Of a DNA stretch of 64,000 nucleotides, positions 1-11,104 are shown one piece after another. The DNA comes from Tretioscincus oriximinensis (Eukaryota > Chordata > Lepidosauria > Squamata > Gymnophthalmidae): NCBI GenBank assembly GCA_022410635.1, contig JAJVDF010000019.1, positions 3,062,135-3,126,134 on the forward strand, in the 5' to 3' direction. The notes under the pieces are model-generated. The model made no database searches. It was not told where the DNA came from and saw only the letters and a program-made list of their open reading frames with translations. Positions within the stretch are counted from its first letter, which is position 1. The number at the start of each line of letters is the position of its first letter. A program made the position numbers and the translations under genes.

Positions 1-130
1 TGTTTATTCAGCTCAGCTCAGCTCTCCGTCTTAGTCTGGTCAGCAGTGAAGACTGCCCCAGCAAGTCCCTCTATTTATACATCTTGCTGGCCAATCTCAG
101 CTGACCAGGTCCATAGTTTACAGTTCATTG
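1..130 (-). mobile_element. LTR-like fragment, cut by the window edge
   Basis: Read on the minus strand, this stretch has a TATA-like box (TATAAATAGAG, at about 72-84), about 70 bases of GC-richer sequence with repeated GCTGA units, then an AATAAA signal close to position 2-8. This spacing of TATA box and poly(A) signal is what the R-containing part of a retroelement LTR looks like. The element continues off the left edge, so its ends and type cannot be determined. A cellular promoter fragment is a less likely alternative. Confidence 0.4.
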
Positions 131-1060
131 GTTGTTTTTACAATGCTGTTCCAAAACCTGAAGCTCACCTCAAAACTTCACATCAACATATATTTACCTC
201 AGAATTATTTACATATATATTACCACAACTTTATACATTCCTTATATGACTTTATATACATATTATGTCATGTACTCATGACAATAGGTTTCGATTGCAT
301 CCAGGCATTGCTTACTCATTCTATTATATTTCACTATTACAGAAAAAAGCACAACCTACACTGCTTTATTCCAGAATATTCATACTTTATTCCAGAATGT
401 CTAACTATAATGGATTCAATAAGTGACAACTGGATACATCTTAGACTGTGATCAGATTTTTCTCTCTTTAACATTTTATTCTAAAAAAGGTGATTAGAGA
501 AGGCTTCGGAACGCAAGTACCATACTCTCTCTATGGGGTACTTCTAAGGGACTCCTTTTGTTATGTTTGAACCCAGTATACTCTGCTGGTCTGCAGCAGT
601 GTGTGTGTTCAATTCTGAGATACCGCTTAGGAAAAGGGGATTTCATGTTCTCATGCCCTATTTAATCACTTTGTTTTCAACAGAATGACTAAAAGTTAAT
701 GGAAGAGTAGACTGGTATGTATGATACAATTCCACCTCAAAGGTATGCCAAACATGTTTCTTTTGGTGGGAAGGGTAGATTAGTGTTGCCATGAAGGAGA
801 AGGGCTGNTTTAGTGGGTATGGAAAGAGGAAATTTTGGCAGATGTTGCAGGCATTAAAAGCTGCATCTGCTAAAATTTTCTCTTTTACACACCCACATTC
901 TGTCCTAGTTTCTTTTTAAAAATATACACTAATAGGAATCTTGAACTTACTGCTTCCAGATCTTAATCAAAGCTTACTAGAAAATAGGTCTAGTCAACAA
1001 GTCCTTTATATACTAAATCCTTTAGATACAGTTGCAGATGTTACTAAATACTCAATATTT
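131..1060. other. AT-rich intronic DNA, no gene seen
   Basis: No coding signal was recognised. A stretch at about 295-425 shares its start (CATCCAGGCATTGCTTA) and TATTCCAGAAT motifs with 40500-40590, so both are probably pieces of one old interspersed repeat. Short open frames here have no recognisable domains. Confidence 0.5.
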
Positions 1061-1061
1061 A

Positions 1062-1478
1062 TTTATGGCTCAGTTGCTAAGGAAGTGGTGTCTCATCTGG
1101 GAGATAGGGTTTCGAAGCCCTGTGTNGGATGTGGGGAGGGGGGTCTCCTTCTCCTAGCCTGTAGGTCTAGCCAACCCAGCTATTCGAAAGCAAGAATTGC
1201 AAGAAATTCCAACTAACTGCATGTAGATAAATGGGAACCACCACAGCCTGGTTGGGGAAATAGATGTAAGCCTTCTCAGACTGCCCAGGTGCATCTGGTG
1301 GGCCTCTGTGTGAGACAGCATGCTGGACTAGAAGGGCTGTGGCCTGATCCAGTATGGCTCTTCCTATGTTCTTATGAGCAAAATATCCTTGTAAGCCACT
1401 TTGAGTCCCTTTGAAAGGTGAAAAAAGCAGGATATAAGAACCCAGTTCATCTTCTTCTTGGTGGTTGTTCCCAGACAA
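1062..1478 (+). mobile_element. tRNA-derived SINE (head type B) carrying a LINE tail
   Basis: The 5' part has a tRNA-like internal promoter: an A-box-like TGGCTCAGTTGC at 1065-1076 and a B-box-like GGGTTTCGAAGCCC at 1107-1120. The body runs through the GTAGATAAATGGGAACCACC region to the 3' segment with GTAAGCCACTTTGAGTC and GGATATAAGAACCCAGTTC, which recurs in other copies at 51040-51300 (+), 3989-4225 (-) and 40790-41010 (-). About 100 bases of CR1-type LINE 3' end interrupt it at 1279-1377. A functional tRNA gene is unlikely because the acceptor stem does not close and the body continues for 400 bases. Confidence 0.7.
1279..1377 (+). mobile_element. CR1/L3-type LINE 3' tail
   Basis: This segment runs from GACTGCCCAGGTGCATCTGG to CTTCCTATGTTCTTATGA and is nearly the same as the last 95 bases of the longer LINE copy at 52380-53670, and like the tails at 13979-14075 and 36295-36395. 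It has no coding capacity. It lies inside a type B SINE, so it either inserted there or was joined by recombination. Confidence 0.75.
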
Positions 1479-2457
1479 TGGAATGGTTTCCCCCTCAAAG
1501 TGCATCAGTCATCATCACTGTATTCATTCAGAAAATATTTGAAATTGCACCTCTTTAACCTAACCTTTGTTTGAAGAAATTATCTTTTGTACCCCATTTT
1601 TATTTATATAAATAATCAAATAAATAAATATTGATGCTGCAAGTACATCATTTAACAAATTTAATTTATCTCAGTAGGATCTTATTGGTGAGACCACCTA
1701 CATTTTATCAAATAGCTATCATCACATCCTTTGAGACTTATGGAAANTGCCTTTTTCACCCTAGGTTTCACAGAATGCATATTTTCCATTCTCTTATTTG
1801 TTAGATTTTATTAAAACTATATCTGGATGTCATTTAATTATTATGCTGTATTTTCATATTTTGGAAAAAAATGAATATTTTGAAATAAACAAATGCTGTG
1901 AAATGGAATAAACACATTTTTGTCTGGATGTACTTAATGTATATGGGTGCCTTTAGATATGAAAATCCTGCAATTCTCTTGAGATCTGATTTTTGATTTA
2001 AAGTGAACAGCCAATAGAAGCAGAATAAAAATTAGGCTAAGATTTGCAACAAGATTTCCTGGAAAATGTTAAATGAATTAATATAGATTAGAAGCTGTTT
2101 CTTCATGCACGAGGGCAGTCAACAATAGCAGCATAAATCTTTTATAGCATTATATACAAAGAATAATGCTTCAAAAACATCAATCTGGATGCAGCCTCTA
2201 TTTAGGCTGTGTGCACACAACTATTTTCTCACTCAATCGGGGCGAGATGAGGGAAATTCTGGCACACGTGTTAAATGTCTTTCAGCAGTTGTCTCACAAT
2301 AAANGCCGTTTACCTCGGAATAAACTATTGCTGGGATATTCAGGCATCATTCCAGAGAACCTCCGTATTCTCATGGAGAACCTCTGTCCTCCTGTGGCCA
2401 TCCCCCGTCCTCTAGCNTGTGTACAAAAGGCACAAGAGGTTAAAGTGAGGACACAGC
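1479..2457. other. AT-rich intronic DNA, no gene seen
   Basis: No exon, RNA gene or well-preserved repeat was recognised. The last 300 bases contain fragments (TCTGGATGCAGCC, CTATTGCTGGGATATTC) that probably belong to the foldback complex that follows. Confidence 0.5.
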
Positions 2458-2668
2458 AGTAGCTGTCAAAAAGGACTGCACTGCACTGAAAGGCTTCATC
2501 CACAGGGAGCTAATCTGTTCCTCAAACTAGGAGCCTGCCAAACACATGCTAGTATAGACTATGGCAGGCCCAATGGGTTGGTAGGTTCCCATTCTGAGGA
2601 ACAGATTGGCTCCCTGTGGATGCAGCCTGACAGTGCAGCACAGTCCTTTTTGACAACTACCTCTGCGT
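2458..2668. mobile_element. Foldback (inverted-repeat) element, family D
   Basis: The arms at about 2464-2541 and 2590-2660 are inverted copies: GTCAAAAAGGACTG, CATCCACAGGGAGC and CTGTTCCTCA each recur in reverse complement. The centre (CCTGCC...ACATGCTAGTATAGACTATGGCAGG) matches the middle of the foldback at 51645-51812. It has no coding capacity and looks like a non-autonomous DNA transposon. Confidence 0.6.
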
Positions 2669-2682
2669 TAGGAAATTCTTCC

Positions 2683-2877
2683 GAAGCAAAGAGGAGGCAG
2701 AGACGGCCATGTTCTGCTTGCCCCATCCATATGGAGCTTAGTTCTGGATAACATTTTGGGACAGAGCTTGGCCATCCACATGCCAAAATGTCCCAACATG
2801 TTACCCAGAACTAGGCTCCATATGGATGGTGCCAGCAGAACATGGCCATCTCCGCCTCCTCTTTGTTTTGGCAGAAT
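2683..2877. mobile_element. Second foldback element, family D
   Basis: Inverted arms of about 65-70 bases share GGCCATGTTCTGC, CCATCCATATGGAGC, AGTTCTGG and AACATTTTGGGAC with their reverse complements on the other side. The middle (GAGCTTGGCCATCCACATGCC) matches the copies at 47785-47937 and 51645-51812. Together with 2458-2668 it forms a compound of two adjacent copies. Confidence 0.6.
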
Positions 2878-3988
2878 TTTTTCTACCCAGACCTCCGCCA
2901 GCTTTGGGGGGCTGCTGCTGACAGATTGGTTTCAAGGAGGAGGCAAACGATCCTGCAACAATGGCAGCAGCAGCCTTCCAAAGCAGGCAGGGGGGACGTT
3001 TGTGCACGAGATTGCAATATTCCAGAATATAGATTCATNTGCACAAATGCAATTGCTAATATTCCAGAATATAACTTTGTGGTGTGCACAGGCACATGAT
3101 TGCTATATTCTGAAATATAGNTTTATTCCAGTTTTTAGCTCATCGTGTGAACACAGCCTTAGAATGCGAAGGATATGTGTGACATTCCCAGTATAGTCCT
3201 AGGAACTCATGCCTGGCACCACCTTATGTTATTGAAACAACTTAATCAATATATGCTCCACTCAAGAAGTATTTCAATTAAGTTCACAGAGGGTAAATCA
3301 GAAACTACAGCTTCTTTTCCTGAATCTGTTTACAAAAACANANAGAGAGAGAGAAACCAATGTAACAGAGCCGTTAGCTAATGTCTTTCCAGTCTGGTGA
3401 TTTAGCTTNTGAATGGATGAAGACCAGAAGTAGTCAAGTGTAAAAACTATTTTCTTTTACAAAAGGGTGGGAAAGGATTTAATATAGTTAATAAGGTCAG
3501 GCACATTCATCATTTTGTGCACTGGATAATCAAAAAGTCTCNTAGCTTCAGTTTTTGTGTTTCTGTCTTGACGTTCTTTCTTTCACAGACACACATAAAT
3601 GTTCTGAAAGAGTTCTTTTTGGAACTGATGCAGTGTTTGCCGTATGTGCAACACACCCATAGTCCAATTTCAGTGGGTAAGGTGGCAGCACAANAGCTAT
3701 GGCCATGTGGCTTGAAAGATAAAATAGTTATTTTTAGCAACCAATTCATAAAGGTTACATAGATCATTTGGCTAGGTGAATTATTTTTCTCCCAAAGAAA
3801 GAAATAGTGACTCCACCTCAAAGCAGTGTGTGTTCAATCAAGATTTATTCCTATTGTGTTACTTTCTGAGTATCAAGATTGTAGCAGCATTCTCAAGGCA
3901 TAGAAGGAGACCTGCTTACTTTAGTGGAAATTAACAAAATTGTAAGACCAGGAGACAAAAATATCCTCAACATTCAGATTCCCAATTA
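2878..3988. other. Intronic DNA with repeated AATATTCCAGAATATA motifs
   Basis: From about 3010 to 3150 the motif ATATTCCAGAATATA, itself a near palindrome, occurs three or four times at intervals of 50-60 bases, with GTGCACA between. It is probably part of the same foldback complex. From 3150 to 3988 nothing recognisable was seen. Confidence 0.4.
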
Positions 3989-4225
3989 GAAGAAGAACTG
4001 GGGGTTTATACCCTACTTTTCTCATTCGAAGGGTCTCAAAGCAACTTGCAAGCTACTTTTTGCCCAAAGGTTTACATTTGATCTTCCCACCACATTGTGA
4101 TGGTACTCGTTTAACTGTTTGCAATTACTTGCTTTCCAACAACTGTGTTGGCTGAAGCTAAGGGCAGTAGAGGGTCTTCACTCCTTTCCATGGCCAACAC
4201 AGGGCTTCAAGAAAGGAAAGGGCCT
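3989..4225 (-). mobile_element. SINE, head type B, minus strand
   Basis: The reverse complement carries the same 3' segment as the SINE at 1062-1478 (GTATAAACCCCCAGTTCTTC, GAGACCCTTCGAATGAG) and the upstream GTAAACCTTTGGGCAAAAAGTAGC block. It also contains the GGCAGTAGAGGGTCTTCACTCC block that recurs at 30005-30110 and 40790-41010. It is diverged and carries no promoter boxes that I could place with confidence. Confidence 0.65.
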
Positions 4226-5119
4226 CTCAATTGAAAGGCTGTTTCTTAAATTCACACTACTGTGCCTTTAATTAGTGTCATTACACTTTCTTGCCCGCAA
4301 AGTGAGGCATTGAAAAAGATAATCAGTCTATCAAGTGGGACTGCAACCACACAGGGTTAGTAATCCACTTGGAAGTTAAATTTGTGTTGCATTTGTCATA
4401 CCAGATTGTTATATAAACCAGCAGAGGCTGCTTCTCCACCATATATTTTATTTTGGAATTTACTTTAAATCTGGAGTAACCCATTTGCGAGAGCATCCAC
4501 ACATACCTTCAATAGTCCACCTTGCTGCCTATCACTACTGCAAGGCTGCAGTATTCCCAGTACATTTCCTTGTATTCTTGTCACATGATATGCCCCATAA
4601 GTCATTCCTGTAATTGTCTTACTTCAGTTCCCAGCACCCAAGTTGAGAGCCAATGATATTTTACATTTAGCCTTAATTTCTTGTGATATTTACCATTTTC
4701 TCACTCTAGAAGGTATTTTAACGGATTTACACTGTAGTCCAAAATGAAGGCAGAAAAAAAAATCTGGAAAACCCAAGACCACAGACCCTTTTAGCAAATG
4801 GATTGATGAATCTGCATGAACTCATAGGATAGATACAACCTGATGTCATTACCATAGTGGTAAAAATTATTTGGGGACTTTGGGGGTTACTGCTGATTTA
4901 ACTGATTATTAGCTAACCAGGAAAGCAGCCATCAAAGTGCTAGATAAGATTATTGCAGAAAGGCTGTGATGTGTGGATAGTATGGGAAAGAAAACAAGAC
5001 GCTGAGATGCAAAGAGATCGGATTGTGACAGCAAGCTATCCAATAGCATTTGGAAGGAGGGACTGCTATACTTCCATTTCACAACCAGCAAGCAAAATCC
5101 AGATGGAATTTAACAAATT
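4226..5119. other. Intronic DNA, no gene seen
   Basis: No exon or preserved repeat was recognised. The last 200 bases may already be diverged L1 sequence, because their reading frames run towards the L1 fragment that follows, but I cannot align them. Confidence 0.45.
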
Positions 5120-6690
5120 TATCTTTAGGTGTAAAAAAATGAAATATCGGAAAATATTTAATAATAATTAAAAAAANCCACCCAAATTAATTTGAATTTA
5201 ATTTGGAATACAATAAAAANCACTGTTAAAAAGTGGAGAAATAAAAGAGTGAATATGATCTCTAAAATTAGAGCGGTTAAAATGATTCTTTTGCCCAAAG
5301 CTCTATATTTATTTCACGTTTTTCCAGACCAGATACCCAAAAGCATAATTAATGAATGGGATAAATTCATTTCTAACTGGGTACAAGGTACCAGGCTGGA
5401 TTAAACAAGATACTTTATGTTCACTAAGAAATAAAGGGGCCTGGGGTATGACATAGTTCTGGCTATACAGTGATGCCATAGTGCTTGCAAGATTAGTAGA
5501 TGTAGAATACAACTACAATTTAAAATGGGTAAAATTTGAACAAAAAATCAATAGTCCATAGGGTCAATCATTAATCGCTACAAAGTGGGCTAACTAGAAA
5601 ATCTACACAGGCCCATTAGGGAAACAATAGAATCATGGAAACATTGGGAATTTAAATTAGGAACCCAGCCCATAAGACTCGACACTCTCCTTAATATATG
5701 GATTGCATAGTTATATCTCCTAATATTTATGGAAAAAAATGAGAAAAATGTACTCTTGAATATATAACCCTGATGACTCCATCATCCTACCTCAAACAAT
5801 TATAGCAATAGCTGGCAGAAATAATTGGTTAATGGCATAAGCCTTGAATGATTTAGTTTACCTAGTGTAAAATCTTTATTGCCATTTGAACTCAATGAAT
5901 TGGAAAATGTTTTTTAAAAGATATTCAAAATAGCAAAGATATCATAGCAGTGATATATAAAGTATTAAATACAAAAAAGAGAGAAATATTGCAAGAAAAA
6001 TGGTTAAGTAAAATGAATATTCAACATAGCTTTATTGATAATGACATTACAAACATGGTCATGACCAAATATATTAAATTAATCAAAGCAATTAGGATCT
6101 GTGTTAGTAATAACACAGATCCTAATTGCTGCTATTGCAAGTGCACAGGGAGATTATTTACACATGTGGTGGCCATATGAAGAGATACAACATTTGGGGG
6201 CCATTATTCAAAAACCGAATTGATTTCATAATGGGACAAACAATAATATGGACAATAGAATTTTTATATATATAAATTACAATGGTTTGGATATAACTAT
6301 GGATGAAAAATATTTATATAACAATTAAATTCCTGCGGCATTATCAACTAGAACTTATGGCTGGAAGGACATTATGAAATTGATGGTTTAACTGTGGATA
6401 AAGTATGTAATTGGAATCATGAAGTTCAAGCTTCATGAAAGAAGGAGATATCGTCAAGGACAAATAAGCTTTTTGGTTATAAAACAAAAATAGATGAAAA
6501 TAAGCTGATATATGAAGGGCAGAGGACCTGGTCCATCTTGGAATCTCATTGGAAAGGAGATATTACCCTTGATAAATAAATGATTTATCAAGATTTACCC
6601 TCGGGGGAGGACAGGGTTATTGTTTTGATTATTTGTATGTTTATTTGTGTATATACGTGGCTTGTATCAAAAAATATATAAATAAAAGTA
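5120..6690 (+). pseudogene. L1-type LINE, 3' part of ORF2, decayed
   Basis: The + strand frames encode pieces typical of the C-terminal half of L1 ORF2 proteins: VKKWRNKRVNMISKIRAVK, then LLPKALYLFHVFP, then IPKSIINEWDKFISNW at 5220-5395. Further on comes a CYCKCTGRLFTHV segment at about 6124-6170, which matches the cysteine-containing C-terminal region of L1. The reading frame is broken by many stops and frameshifts and the 5' half, including the catalytic reverse-transcriptase core, is missing. The 3' end is A-rich (ATATATAAATAAAAG) at about 6670-6690, directly next to the end of another retroelement. It is a dead 5'-truncated insertion. Confidence 0.75.
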
Positions 6691-6692
6691 GT

Positions 6693-7610
6693 TACCGGTG
6701 ACAGCCACCCTGGGAGCCATGACAGACCACTTTATTCATGAACAAAACATATTTATTAATACAGCTAGTAAATTCCTTAAAGTGAACAAGTGCTACATTA
6801 CTTTAACAATTTCAAAACAAAGTGACAACAGTGTCGTATAGCTTAATTAACAATAACCAAAGCTGCGCTCGCATGCATCAGAGTTGCTTGAAGATCTTCT
6901 AACAACAGAACCCAGAAATGGCAAAGTGAATGGGAAGCGGCAGGCGCAGAATCTTGGGAGCGCTGTCCCACTCAGCCTCTGGGGCTGACCAGATGGCACT
7001 ACAAACACCACTGCTGCTCACGCCCCGGTGAGTCAGCCAAACCATCCAGCTGCTCAGCCCTTTGCTGGAACAGCCGTGCCAAGTTCACACCCTTGTGAGC
7101 CCCGCCCTGCTCGCACCATTGCGAGGGCAGATCACTCGAGGATCAAAGTTTTGTGGGGCTCTCTGAGCGCAGACTCTGTNATAAGCCCCCTTCCTTGACT
7201 TAAGGCAGCCTTCAGTTTCCAGCCCCTCCCCAAGGGCAAGCTTGGCTGCCTTAAAACCCTTAAGGTGTCCCCCTAAGCTATATCCTATGGGCTCAGTCAG
7301 GGGATTACCTGCCACCCATGGCTAGTGACTGTCCCTTCTACCCATCCTTAGGTGCGTCACCCGCCACACCCTTACTGTCCATGACAAGGTGAAAGCCTAA
7401 ATAAAGGGAGGGAGGGATGGCGCCTAAAAGCAAGAGGCCAAAAATGGCGCTGGCCTCTTGCTTTTATAGTCCGGTGTCGCGCCGGAAGCGCGTCACCGGA
7501 CGCAATGTTTTCGGAGGTCAGAAGTGACCTCCAAAAACATAGCGGCGCCCATAGCGGCCGGCTCCCCGGNNGCGCACCAGTAATCGGCTTCCCCGATGCT
7601 TCCTTTCTGG
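6693..7610 (-). mobile_element. Tyrosine-recombinase (Ngaro/DIRS-like) retrotransposon, ends only
   Basis: Read on the minus strand, the 5' portion (7610 to about 7330) has a TATA box in GGACTATAAAAGCAAGAGGC, resembling the promoter of the copy at 26100-27895. The middle aligns with that copy through CTTAAGG...AAGCTTGCCCTTGGG and GGGGGCT blocks. The 3' end has TTAATAAATATGTTTTG and closes with GGGTGGCTGTCACCGG, which matches GGGGTGGCTGTCGCTGG at 27872-27888. No gag, reverse transcriptase or recombinase sequence remains, so this is an internally deleted, non-autonomous copy. It is much richer in GC than its surroundings. Confidence 0.6.
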
Positions 7611-9965
7611 AGATCTGTTGTTTGCTTACATGTTTTTCCTCTATTTCAATGCAGTGTGTGACTGGGGAGGGGGGGATTTCATAAGTTAGGAAAACATGTG
7701 ATTCCCAGGCTATGTTGCCATTTCTACATCTCCTGTGGCCCAGGAGGAGCTGCACCATAGNTCCTCTGTACAGGATAAGAGAAACAAAAGAGTTATCAAC
7801 TCCAGTGGTCTCCACAAGATATCTATTGCCAACCAATTGTATTTATTATGTAATTTCAGTCTTTTGCATCTCTAGTGTTTACAATATATCTCTACAAGGT
7901 TTAGGGAAATGCTTAAAAGCAATTGTGTCTATTACCCAAATCGTTTATCTGTTTCTATGATAAACTAGAGATGTGATTTAGGCAACAATCATAAATATCC
8001 CTCACTCCCTTGGCAAATATTCCAAATCTTTTATTTTCCAAGAGCAAAAAATCTGTGTAGAATTTTTAAAAAAAATTTATATAGGCTGAAGAGTAACAGA
8101 CAACAGTCTTATGATAAATGACAAAGGCGTAGAAGACCAATTGCTCACTTTCAGACCACAGTCAACCTATCTGGTTGAGAAAATGAAGTTCTTACTTATC
8201 GTTGGATTAGGTCAGATTGATAACATAATGGGGTAGTCACTGGTTGTCATGACTACTGCAAAATCCTGAAATATCTTGAGCCTAAATATCTAGCAATTCC
8301 AATGTGCCTTCCTCTGTCAACATAGATAAGAAAAATGTGTGGGACAGACAGTATTCCTGCAGAAACCCTAATACACCCTGACATAAGTTAGTATAGCTTA
8401 ATAAAAGAGGTGAGCCTAACTTATGGGGTCCCTTGAGTGACAGTTTTTAGCTTTTTCATCTACTGTTAACCTTTTTCATCCTGCCCATACCCAGCCCCAA
8501 CCAGCAACCGGCACTTGGACAGCAGTAACCTACATTTCATAGACCCAGTCTGGCTTCCCAGTGATTCTGAACTGGCCAGCCATACCANGCATCCAAAATT
8601 CAAATATCTCCAGAGGAGGCAGAGAAATTCATTCCCCAGAACTCCAGGGAGCTAGTGCANCCAGGAAAATGGTGCCCATGGACCATTACTGATACTTACT
8701 GTTACCCTAATTAGTTTAGTAATAATTAGTAAAAATGCTAATAATTGGAAGAACTTAGAGCAAACTCACTAGCAAAAGAGAGGTAGGGTAAGTGAGGATC
8801 TTAGCACCTCATATACGTGGAACGGCAGATTTTAAAATTGGAGGAAAATAATCATAAACTTCTACAGAAATAGTTTATTAAGTAGTAAAATAAGCATGAA
8901 TTTAGCAATAGGAACACACACAGAGAGAGACAGAGAGACTGTATGTCAAATAAGAAACAGTGAGAAAANAAACCTAGATATAGCTAAGATTGTTTTCCCA
9001 ATATACAGAAACCTATCTGTGCAGGAAAGCAGAAAGTGAATGATGGGAGGGCAGCCAGGTGTCCTTAGGAAGTGAAGCCTTGGAGATTGGAGAAAGGCTT
9101 GGAATCCTGAAAGCAACAATGGACAATGCTTCTAAGGCTGCAGTACCATTAGAACTTAAAATCCATTTTCCATTCCCTTTCAATCGTTCCACAATTAAAG
9201 TGAAATGAGGGCTTAATTTTGCCTGAGCATTCATTCCACATTAGCATACGGATTGTCATGAGCTGAGTGTTCACAATGACTCTATTTCAAAGTCCTTCAG
9301 CAGGTGGAAAAACCTGTTTTTCCAGAGCAGGGAGGGAAGCTGCTGAGCCTGGAGGGAATGTCAAACAAAAGATCCCCCAGCCCTTGGTCAATTGCTTGCT
9401 TTTTGTCGCCTGATCTCCCGTGGCTCGAATTACAAAAAGGAGCAGAGACAACACAATTTCACCAGTGTTGGGGTTCTCCCCCTGGNACATATATTAGAAA
9501 TAAAATATATTATTAATATAACNTATATAGCTGGAACTAGCTACCAAAGAGAGGCCTCTGGGTAATAATTTTCAAAATTTTCCTTGGTCAAGCTGACCTC
9601 TGCCTCAACTCAGGAACTCTCNTAATCTCTTTTCCTCACCCTAAGGGCACCTGTATGTGGTAGCCTCTTGACTAATGGCATTCAGACAAAGGGAAAAGCA
9701 ATCCCATTTAGTTACAGGGAAGTCAACTGTTTGCTTTCCTTAAGGCAGACTTGACCCCTGCTGGGAATTGCACTATGGAATCACAGCCTAAAGCCTGCCC
9801 TATTGTCAAAGAAGGAAGCCACTATTTACCTTCTTCCCCTTTTCTGTATANTCTGATATCTCCTCTTTGTTTGATATCAATCAAGGGTCATCAGAGACTG
9901 GACCCTTGGTATGAGTCATCTTCCTGTCAGGATTTGATTGACAGGGGATCTCAATGGTAGCTAAG
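7611..9965. other. Intronic DNA, no gene recognised
   Basis: No coding domain, RNA gene or well-preserved repeat was identified in this 2.4 kb stretch. A minus-strand open frame at 7372-7836 overlaps the GC-rich promoter end of the retroelement and has no recognisable domain. A small CA/GA-rich stretch lies at about 8915-8940. Confidence 0.45.
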
Positions 9966-10330
9966 TTCCAGTAATTAGNCACACCACACACACATACATC
10001 TCTTCCCCTATTGGCTACTGTACCCAGGCTGCACCCCCTTGGGAGGGGGCATAACGTGTCATGTATGACCTCAGTAACCCACNAGGGGTATCCTCCGCCC
10101 TTTTTACCCCATCATCAATTTCATACATGCCTTCTGATTCTGTTGTCAATAAAAGAGGAGACTTTTCACCCTTCTGGAGGCTTCCATCTACCCGTGGACN
10201 TCCTANGATCTCCTGTTGCCCTGAAGCGTCGTCTGTGTGCCTATTATTTCGTGGCNGGTGATACGGACCCCAGGGCAAGCTACCTCACGTCACCGNTCAG
10301 TCATCTTTAGTGAGTAAGCCGGATCTCATT
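9966..10330 (+). mobile_element. Possible LTR fragment
   Basis: This stretch is GC-richer than its surroundings. It contains CAATAAAAGAGGAGAC at about 10146-10161, followed by about 100 bases reading CGTCGTCTGTGTGCC and TTTCGTGGC. That order resembles the R-U5 part of an endogenous retrovirus LTR. No coding region for a retroviral protein was found next to it, and the ends are not defined. It may be a solo LTR. Confidence 0.3.
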
Positions 10331-10417
10331 ACACCAGGAACTGCGAAGCAAAAAACAGTGATGCCTGTGGCGACCCCTACTTGAGGGCCCCACTATTGGA
10401 TGACCCTCCCAGCTAGG

Positions 10418-11104
10418 GGTGCCACAATATCCACCCTGTTGCCCAAGCCAGCACCCACGACTGCTTGGAGCAACAGTACTATTCTCAGGCCTACACAGGG
10501 CCTCTGTGTTTACCTCAGTGATGGGGCTTTATTCCAAGCCCCCACCAGCAGCTGCTTATTTAGTATTGTTACAGAAATAAAAGAAAGAGATGTTTGAATT
10601 GAAACAAATAACAAGTTTATTGTTTACAAATAAGAAATAGAAAAAAAGATAAGAATAATAAAGCTTCGGCTTTTATAAAGTAAGCCTGACTCAAGCTCAA
10701 ACTCCAAGCAAGAGCAACCTTTGTTTCCAGAACTTCAAGAGACAGGCACGATGTCTATGTATTTGTTCCAGCCCCAAGTCAAGCCTCAANTTTGACTCTT
10801 TCACGCTACCATACACTTCCANCCCTTCCCTCTGAGGCCGATCAGAAGCGGACCCCTCTGTCCACTTGCTACACCACAAATCTCACTCGACAGAAAGGCC
10901 TCTAGCCTTGGTCAGCTTCCCTTTTATATGCTGACCAAGCAGCTATTCGAGGCCTCATTGGCTGGCTCCTCCAGCCATGCCCCCTCCCAAACAGGGATTC
11001 AGGAAGCCACGCCCCTGCCCAGGCCTGCTCTTCCCCCCTCCCTCTGGGATATCTGGTGAGTTTATAAAAGAAATACAAAGCTTTAAAATGGAGAACGCCA
11101 CAAT
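10418..11104 (-). mobile_element. Possible solo LTR, minus strand
   Basis: On the minus strand there is a TATA box (GCATATAAAAGGGAAG, near 10920-10935) downstream of a GC-rich upstream region, and a poly(A) signal (CAATAAACTTGTT, near 10610-10622) about 300 bases later. The proposed edges read TGCCACAAT on the left and CGCCACA on the right, consistent with TG...CA ends, but no target-site duplication is evident. Both ends and class (perhaps Gypsy-like) are uncertain. Confidence 0.4.

Noticed and set aside
1065..1125. tRNA-like sequence with A and B boxes
   Set aside because: The body continues into a 400-base SINE and no closing acceptor stem was found, so it is not a tRNA gene.
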